A stretch of DNA of 64,000 nt from Prochloron sp965198675 (GTDB taxonomy: Bacteria; Cyanobacteriota; Cyanobacteriia; Cyanobacteriales; Prochloraceae): NCBI GenBank assembly GCA_965198675.1, contig OZ240666.1, positions 186,001 through 250,000 of the forward strand, in the 5' to 3' direction. The notes under the pieces were generated by a model. The model ran no database searches, was not told the DNA's origin, and was given only the letters and a program-made list of their open reading frames with translations. The position numbers and the translations under genes were made by a program. Shown piece by piece: positions 59,154-64,000 of the stretch (the stretch's first letter is position 1; each line of letters starts with the position of its first letter).

Positions 59154-60437
59154 ATGACTGATAATTTACTAGAGTCCTTTCAGCAAGCATATCGAAATCT
59201 CCAACTTATACCCCTGTTAGGAGCGGGAGAATTAGACCGATTTGGGGTAGACTACGGTAGGGAAATCATGGATGAACTGGAACAACTGGTTGAAGATAGT
59301 CCTTTGGGGAATGACAAGATTATTTTTATTGGACATCGGGGTTGTGGTAAGTCTACTTTGCTGGCTCAATTTAGCCGTCAGCTTCAGGATAGCTATTTTG
59401 TCGTCCTTTTCGACATCACTGATTTGATTGAAATGCCCGATGTAAATCATATCAATATTCTCTTCGCCATCGCAGTGCGTCTCTTGGAGGAAGCTCAACA
59501 ACGCGACGTGACTATTGAAAAGGCTACTAAAGATGCATTATATGACTGGTTGGCTACCCGCACCCACATTGAAACTAAGGAAATAAAGAAAGAATTTGGT
59601 TTCGGGGCTAACTTCTTGAAGATAATTGCCGATAAGTTGAAAACAGACGCTACGACGCGAGAAAAAATTAAACGAGAGTTTAGTCCTAAAGTTTCTGAGT
59701 TAATTGCTAGAATAGATGAAATCGCTACTGTGGTGCAAGGTGGTAGCGGGAAAAAAATCCTGGTGATTATCGATGGATTGGATAAGTTAGATTTAGCAGT
59801 GGTGAGGGATATTTATACAGCCCATATCAAAGCCCTTTTTCAACCTAATGTTAGAATGATTTTCACCGCTCCTATCTCTGCTTGGCGGGAAATATCTCAG
59901 GGAGCGACGATGGAGACGGAAACCAATAATCAAATTGTCACTATGACGGTACCGAAATTGTTTCCGAAAGAAAGAGCGCGTCAAGCTAATGCAATACCTA
60001 GCCTTGATATAATAGCTATTCTGGAGGAGGTTTTAAATAAACGCATTCCTAGGGACTTGCTAGAAGGGGAAATTGCTGCTAAGATGATTATATACAGTGG
60101 AGGAGTATTGCGGGAGTTAATTCGTATTGCTAATCAATGCTGTCGTGTTTGCTTGCGCTTAATTAGACGCCACCCTGGTGAGGAGATTAAAATCAATCAG
60201 GAAGTTCTCCAGGAAGCAATTCGGAAATTGCGCTTGGATTTTGATACCCGTTTAGGATTAACCGACTATGATATGCTAACCCAAATATACCAAGAATTTC
60301 AACCCCAAGATAGTAAAGATCCGCGCTTTTTAGATTTACTCCACGGTTTATATGTGCTGGAGTATCGCAATGATGAATTATGGTACGATATTCACCCTAT
60401 AGTGAAAGAATTGTTGCAGCAAAAAGGAAGAATATAG
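59154..60437 (+). CDS. AAA/STAND-like P-loop ATPase
   Basis: 427-residue ATPase. Walker A GHRGCGKST at 60-68, Walker B ILVIIDGLDKLD with D207, a sensor-like RMIFTAPISAWREI near 240 and a helical plus winged region (AAKMIIYSGGVLRELIRIAN) as in STAND/AAA proteins. The N-terminus (LQLIPLLGAGELDRFGVDYG) is an adaptor-like segment. No effector domain is fused. The next gene, same strand, has an NTPase-like N-domain plus TPRs; the two probably act together in signalling or conflict. I do not recognise a named system. Confidence 0.75.
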   Translation: MTDNLLESFQQAYRNLQLIPLLGAGELDRFGVDYGREIMDELEQLVEDSPLGNDKIIFIGHRGCGKSTLLAQFSRQLQDSYFVVLFDITDLIEMPDVNHINILFAIAVRLLEEAQQRDVTIEKATKDALYDWLATRTHIETKEIKKEFGFGANFLKIIADKLKTDATTREKIKREFSPKVSELIARIDEIATVVQGGSGKKILVIIDGLDKLDLAVVRDIYTAHIKALFQPNVRMIFTAPISAWREISQGATMETETNNQIVTMTVPKLFPKERARQANAIPSLDIIAILEEVLNKRIPRDLLEGEIAAKMIIYSGGVLRELIRIANQCCRVCLRLIRRHPGEEIKINQEVLQEAIRKLRLDFDTRLGLTDYDMLTQIYQEFQPQDSKDPRFLDLLHGLYVLEYRNDELWYDIHPIVKELLQQKGRI

Positions 60438-60439
60438 AG

Positions 60440-60568
60440 CTTCGCGCCGGGGAAAGGGTTTCAAGTAGGCATTGCCCACCGCCAACGTTGTCAAAACCTA
60501 GAGAAAAGCCATTGATGATGCCCCAAGCCTAGATACTACGTAATGTTGGTGGGCGATGCCCACCCTAC
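60440..60568. repeat. REP unit between the ATPase and TPR genes
   Basis: A degenerate array unit: AGGCATTGCCCACCGCCAAC, AAAACCTAGAGAAAAGCC, CCAAGCCTAGATACTACG and the inverted REP GGTGGGCGATGCCCACC (60549). The same module is at 57603-58590 and 62205. It separates two genes that may have been an operon. Confidence 0.9.
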
Positions 60569-60588
60569 CACTCTCTCAGTTTAATCAA

Positions 60589-62196
60589 ATGATGGATTTA
60601 AAAGATATTGTTCGGGAAAATGAGCAAGAATATGAAGAATTACTCTTTTCTATTGAAGCGGGTGTGGGAACTTTCAATTTACTCATTGCTGTATGCGATG
60701 ATAATAATTACCGGGATCGCCTTATTTCCCAATACGAGTCAGAACTAGCACCGGATATCCGCTCTTATAGGATAACATTAGCTCGGGGGGAACTGAGTCT
60801 GAAAACTGCTCTCACTGAGTTGGTAAACCAGGAAGAATATCTGCAAAATGGTGGGAAAGCAGTAATAACGGTTACGGGTGCGGAAAAGCTCCACTTTCTC
60901 AAATTAGGAGAGGAACGCTCGGAACAAGAAATCTTTTCCGGTTATTTACAATGGACAAGGGAAGGTTTGCGCCATTTTCCCTATCCTCTGGTTATCTGGA
61001 TAACTCACCAAATTGAGAATCTTCTGGTTTACAAAGCGCCGGATTTTTGGAGTTGGCGCAAGGGTTTATTTCGCTTTGTCTCCAAGAAGACTACCGCAGT
61101 GCCGCAGGAATTATTTACTGCTTTAGGGCTGGAATTTGAGCAAGAATTTCCCTCTAACTATAATGATAACCCATCTTTACTCCCATTACAAGACTTGCAA
61201 GGATTAATTGAGCAGTTTGAGGAAAAAGAAGGCAAGAAGTCTCCCAGTTTAATTACTTTGTATGAAAGCATGGGGCGCATTTATAAGAGTAGAGCTAAAG
61301 AGGGGGAAGCGCAAGATTATCAAGAGGAAAGAAATCGGGGGATGGAATATTTCCAGAAAGCAGTTAATCTCCGAAAAGAGCTAGGAAGGAAAAATGGCTT
61401 AGAATACACTCTCAGTAACCTAGCCAGTCTCTACCAGTCCCGGGGAAATTATACCACAGCAGAACAATTATATCAAGAATCTCTGGAATTGAGAAAGAAA
61501 TTCTTTGGAGAGAGTGCTAATCTAGAGATAGCAGCTGCTATAATAGATTTAGGAGGAGTTTATCACAATCAAGGGCGCTATGAGGAAGCCATATCTTTGT
61601 ATGAAGAAGCATTAGCAATGCAGGATCAATTACTGGGAGAAGAAAGTCCTGCGATCGCCACTACTTTTAATTATCTCGCCGGAACTTATCACGCTCAAGA
61701 GGAAGGAGAAAAAGCAGAACAATTCTATCGCGATGCTTTAGCATTAAGGGAGAGAGTTTTGGGAGAAAAACATCCCGACGTAGCCAATAGTTTGAGCAAT
61801 TTAGGCTTATTATACTACGAACAGGGACGTTACAGTGAAGCAGAACCTTTATTGTACCAATCCCTAGAATTGAAACGAAAACTATTATTAGGAGAAGAGC
61901 ATCCCGATATTGCCACTATGTACAATAATTTAGGGCTACTCGCTTACGCTCAAGGTAATTATAACACAGCAGAAGCTCATTTAACCACAGCTTTAACTTT
62001 GCGCCAAACTATATTAACTGAAAACCATCCCGATATAGCAATTAGTTTGAATAATTTAGGGGGTTTAGCCAAAGCACAAGGAAACCTGGAGAGAGCCAAA
62101 ACTCACTACCAGCAAGCATTACAAATTAGCGAGGAAAAATTAGGCACAGACCATCCCATTAGTGTTAAAATAAGAGATAACCTAACCAATGTATAG
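60589..62196 (+). CDS. NTPase-like domain plus TPR protein
   Basis: About 535 residues. N-terminal 190: an NTPase-like domain (FNLLIAVCDDNNYRDRLISQ, KAVITVTGAEKLHFL, PLVIWITHQIENLLVYKAPD then FWSWRKGLFRF) that lacks a Walker A GK(S/T), so it is probably a dead partner fold. Residues 225-530: about seven TPRs of the kinesin-light-chain-like 42-residue type (SLYQSRGNYTTAEQLYQESL, GLLYYEQGRYSEAEPLLYQS). The start at 60589/60592 is preferred because the frame further upstream is REP DNA. It probably works with the ATPase encoded 150 bp upstream. Confidence 0.78.
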   Translation: MMDLKDIVRENEQEYEELLFSIEAGVGTFNLLIAVCDDNNYRDRLISQYESELAPDIRSYRITLARGELSLKTALTELVNQEEYLQNGGKAVITVTGAEKLHFLKLGEERSEQEIFSGYLQWTREGLRHFPYPLVIWITHQIENLLVYKAPDFWSWRKGLFRFVSKKTTAVPQELFTALGLEFEQEFPSNYNDNPSLLPLQDLQGLIEQFEEKEGKKSPSLITLYESMGRIYKSRAKEGEAQDYQEERNRGMEYFQKAVNLRKELGRKNGLEYTLSNLASLYQSRGNYTTAEQLYQESLELRKKFFGESANLEIAAAIIDLGGVYHNQGRYEEAISLYEEALAMQDQLLGEESPAIATTFNYLAGTYHAQEEGEKAEQFYRDALALRERVLGEKHPDVANSLSNLGLLYYEQGRYSEAEPLLYQSLELKRKLLLGEEHPDIATMYNNLGLLAYAQGNYNTAEAHLTTALTLRQTILTENHPDIAISLNNLGGLAKAQGNLERAKTHYQQALQISEEKLGTDHPISVKIRDNLTNV

Positions 62197-62199
62197 TCA

Positions 62200-62315
62200 T
62201 TTGGTAGGGTGGGCAATGCCCACCGCAAACGCTGTAGAGGGGTAGAGGCGCGCTATTGATGATGCCCCGCGCCTAGAGCCTACGTAATTTTGGTGGGCGA
62301 TGCCCACCCTACGGC
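62200..62315. repeat. REP unit after the TPR gene
   Basis: Forward REP GGTAGGGTGGGCAATGCCCA (62203), spacer with GATGCCCCGCGCCTAGAGCC, inverted REP GGTGGGCGATGCCCACC (62292). Confidence 0.88.
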
Positions 62316-62346
62316 TCACCGCTGAACAAATTTTTGATGCAACTTT

Positions 62347-63621
62347 CTAGGAAGAGCGGCGACGAAAGTTGACTCGCAACCCATCACGGGGACGGGGAGT
62401 GGGAATCATATCCATCTGAATATCTTGGTTGGGGAGTAGCTCCCACTCATAATTTCGCACCAGTTCAGCTGCCAATAGTTTAATCTGTAACCGAGCGAAC
62501 TCTTTCCCCAAACACTCTCGCATTCCTCCCCCAAAGGGAATATGGCTGAATGGTGGCTTATCTTCCCTTCGTTGGGGTCCAAACCGATCTGGATCGAAGT
62601 CTTGAGGGTGGGTGTAAATCGTCTCATCCAAATGAGTGCGATTAATTTGATAGAATACAGACCATCCTTTAGGAAGCTGATAACCTTGGAATTGGCAAGT
62701 TTGAATCACCTCTCGGAAACCGCCACCTACGGGAGGAACAACCCGCAAGACTTCTTTCATAACCTGGTCCAGATAGGTCATCTGTTTGAGAGTATGGAAG
62801 GTGAGGTTATCTTCAAGAGCAAGTTGGTCCTGTTCGGTTTTGGCTTTTTCTCTAACATTGGGATACTGAGAGAGTTTCAAGCACAGGGAGGTGAGGGTGG
62901 TTCCATCTTCATCTCGTGCTTGTAATAGTAATCCCAAGGCATCTTCGGGATGAGATTGTTTTTGCCCGGACCTATCCTCTATAATAGCTTCCATGCATCT
63001 TGTTATTTCCTGGCGACATTTCAGCGCTCGACTGAATTTGGTTCCTGGTAAACGTAGGGAAACGGTAAACAGTCCGTTAGTCCATTCCTCAAACCAGTTT
63101 CTGAGCTTTGTTTCTGTCCCTCCATCAATTCCCACCAGCAGTTTACAGGCTATATCAAAGGTGTACCGTCTCAGTTCTGGATACCAAGTCAGGGTTCCCA
63201 TGTTTTCCCATTTCTGGAGGTAACGACCAGTGATGGCTTTCATTTCTGGAATGTATCCTGCTAAGGCCCTGGGTTGGAAGGCTTGAGCAAGAATTTGGCG
63301 ACGGGATCGGTGAATATCTCCGCTTTGGGTGGACAGAGAAGCTGGTCCCAGTAAAACTCGGGTACTGTAGGGCCAAGTGGCGGCAAAGTATTTGTTTTCG
63401 TTGGCAAAAAGAAACCGATTTGCTTCTGAACCGACGAAGATAATGGTAGGGCGACCGAAAAGATGAGTTTTGAACAGGGAACCGTATCGACGTTGGCGCT
63501 TTTCTATAAAGTTTGGATCCCTTAAAAAGCTCAGGGTTTCCCCGATCCAGGGTAAGCCAAACCGTCCGGGAGGAGTTGGGGTTGCTCTTATTAGTCCGAT
63601 GGTATTAATTGTATCTTTCAT
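62347..63621 (-). pseudogene. CYP120-type cytochrome P450 lacking the I-helix
   Basis: 424 residues resembling CYP120 (a retinoid-binding P450 of cyanobacteria): proline region TPTPPGRFGLPWIGETLSFL, the E-x-x-R in VMKEVLRVVPPVGGGFREV, and haem loop FGGGMRECLG with C370. The central segment jumps from LLLQARDEDG straight to TTLTSLCLKLSQYPN. In CYP120 about 20-25 residues lie between, including the I-helix A-G-H-E-T oxygen-activation motif. The deletion keeps the frame (near 62897). Without the I-helix the enzyme should not fold or turn over, so I list it as a broken gene despite the open frame. Confidence 0.8.
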
Positions 63622-63697
63622 ATTTCTTCACCTATCCTACCACTTCCTATCACTAAAAGATAACCTAGCAAACCTATAAACATCCGCGTTAATCCCC

Positions 63698-63801
63698 GGA
63701 CGCCAAGGGCGGGACGCTTACGCGGGACGCCAAGGGCGGTTGCTTCGCAAAGCTTACGCAAAGCTTCGCAAAGCTTACGCAAAGCTTCGCAAAGCTTCGC
63801 A
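63698..63801. repeat. GACGCCAAGGGC / CTTCGCAAAG repeat
   Basis: Two GGACGCCAAGGGCGG units with a TTACGCG variant, then seven alternating AGCTTCGCAA / AGCTTACGCAA units, ending in CAATCATCTGCGGTTA. It lies 15 bp from the recombinase stop. Confidence 0.9.
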
Positions 63802-63815
63802 ATCATCTGCGGTTA

Positions 63816-64000
63816 CTAAAAGATAAAGACTAACTGCAAATCCCAATTTTTAGTATCAGTGCGACTAATTGCAATTTTGCGGATGAATTCACGAAAGTAA
63901 AATCGCCGTTCTGTTTCCGATAAGTCCCACCAGAATTGGGGAATGGACACAGTAGTCGCGATCGCAACTAAATTAACTGGAGGAAGTTGAGCCAATTTTG
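63816..64000 (-). CDS. Serine recombinase (XisF-like), C-terminal end only
   Basis: Partial gene cut by the window edge. It ends IPQFWWDLSETERRFYFREF, IRKIAISRTDTKNWDLQLVF, IF and stop at 63816. This is the typical C-terminus of the large serine recombinases that excise developmental elements or move islands in cyanobacteria (XisF group), from memory. The catalytic domain lies beyond 64000. Confidence 0.55.
   Translation of the reverse strand, partial: KLAQLPPVNLVAIATTVSIPQFWWDLSETERRFYFREFIRKIAISRTDTKNWDLQLVFIF

Overview
The window is chromosomal DNA of a cyanobacterium. Evidence: a photosystem II D2 gene (psbD), psbY, a geranylgeranyl-reductase-family enzyme, an iron-uptake porin with SLH domain, COP23, UPF0367 and DUF1257/DUF2997 proteins, a CYP120-type P450, and frequent HIP1 octamers (GCGATCGC). 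XisH/XisI remnants and an XisF-like recombinase end suggest a filamentous relative, but I cannot name the genus.

Layout. 0.3-3.3 kb: GrpE-like / Hsp70 / DUF1257 / DUF2997 group. 3.3-5.0 kb: a membrane-anchored GDYXXLXY-type gene apparently split by an IscB (OMEGA) element that keeps a likely omega-RNA but has lost its HNH and bridge regions. 5-15 kb: housekeeping genes (geranylgeranyl reductase family, gamma carbonic anhydrase, psbY, S9 peptidase, MltA) with several broken genes. 15.6-21.1 kb: tRNA-Glu, an NYN gene split by an IS5-family element with TATA target duplication, an ECF-type ATPase, and a UPF0367 gene split after codon 5 by a 2.9-kb group II intron. 21.5-25.4 kb: monocistronic psbD, a decayed Xre/RES toxin-antitoxin pair, tRNA-Phe, and a Uma2 gene broken by a palindromic repeat. 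25.6-28.3 kb: iron-related imelysin lipoprotein plus di-haem oxidase pair. 28.3-38.4 kb: an accessory island of unknown secreted proteins in paired or tandem copies, most of them broken in complementary ways, plus an RTX/VWA gene with a poly-C frameshift. The island is bounded by two copies of the 3' end of the di-haem oxidase gene. 38.5-40.3 kb: Fur-box-like site and iron-uptake porin. 40.5-49 kb: nucleotidyltransferase, TsaC, a gamma-butyrobetaine-hydroxylase-like enzyme, and a methyltransferase / aminotransferase / dehydrogenase / sulfotransferase run. 49-52.6 kb: 2'-5' RNA ligase, YciI, SRP RNA, a group II intron relic, a TnpB element. 52.6-56.2 kb: dimethylglycine-type methyltransferase, glyA, BlaR/BlaI-like pair. 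56.5-58.6 kb: xisH/xisI relics and an intact REP-associated tyrosine transposase (RAYT) next to a 1-kb REP array. 59-62.2 kb: a two-gene AAA NTPase and NTPase-like/TPR module. 62.3-64 kb: P450 lacking its I-helix and the end of a serine recombinase.

The dominant theme is repeat invasion with gene decay. Several palindromic families (a GACGCCAAGGGC/CTTCGCAAAG family, a CCCCTCCC/GGGGG hairpin, a GTGGGCATTGCCCAC REP, and a TAGGATGCGTTA element) sit between genes and also inside reading frames. I count about 25 broken genes, including three where a single in-frame stop separates otherwise conserved halves. All assignments are from reading the sequence; no database search was run.
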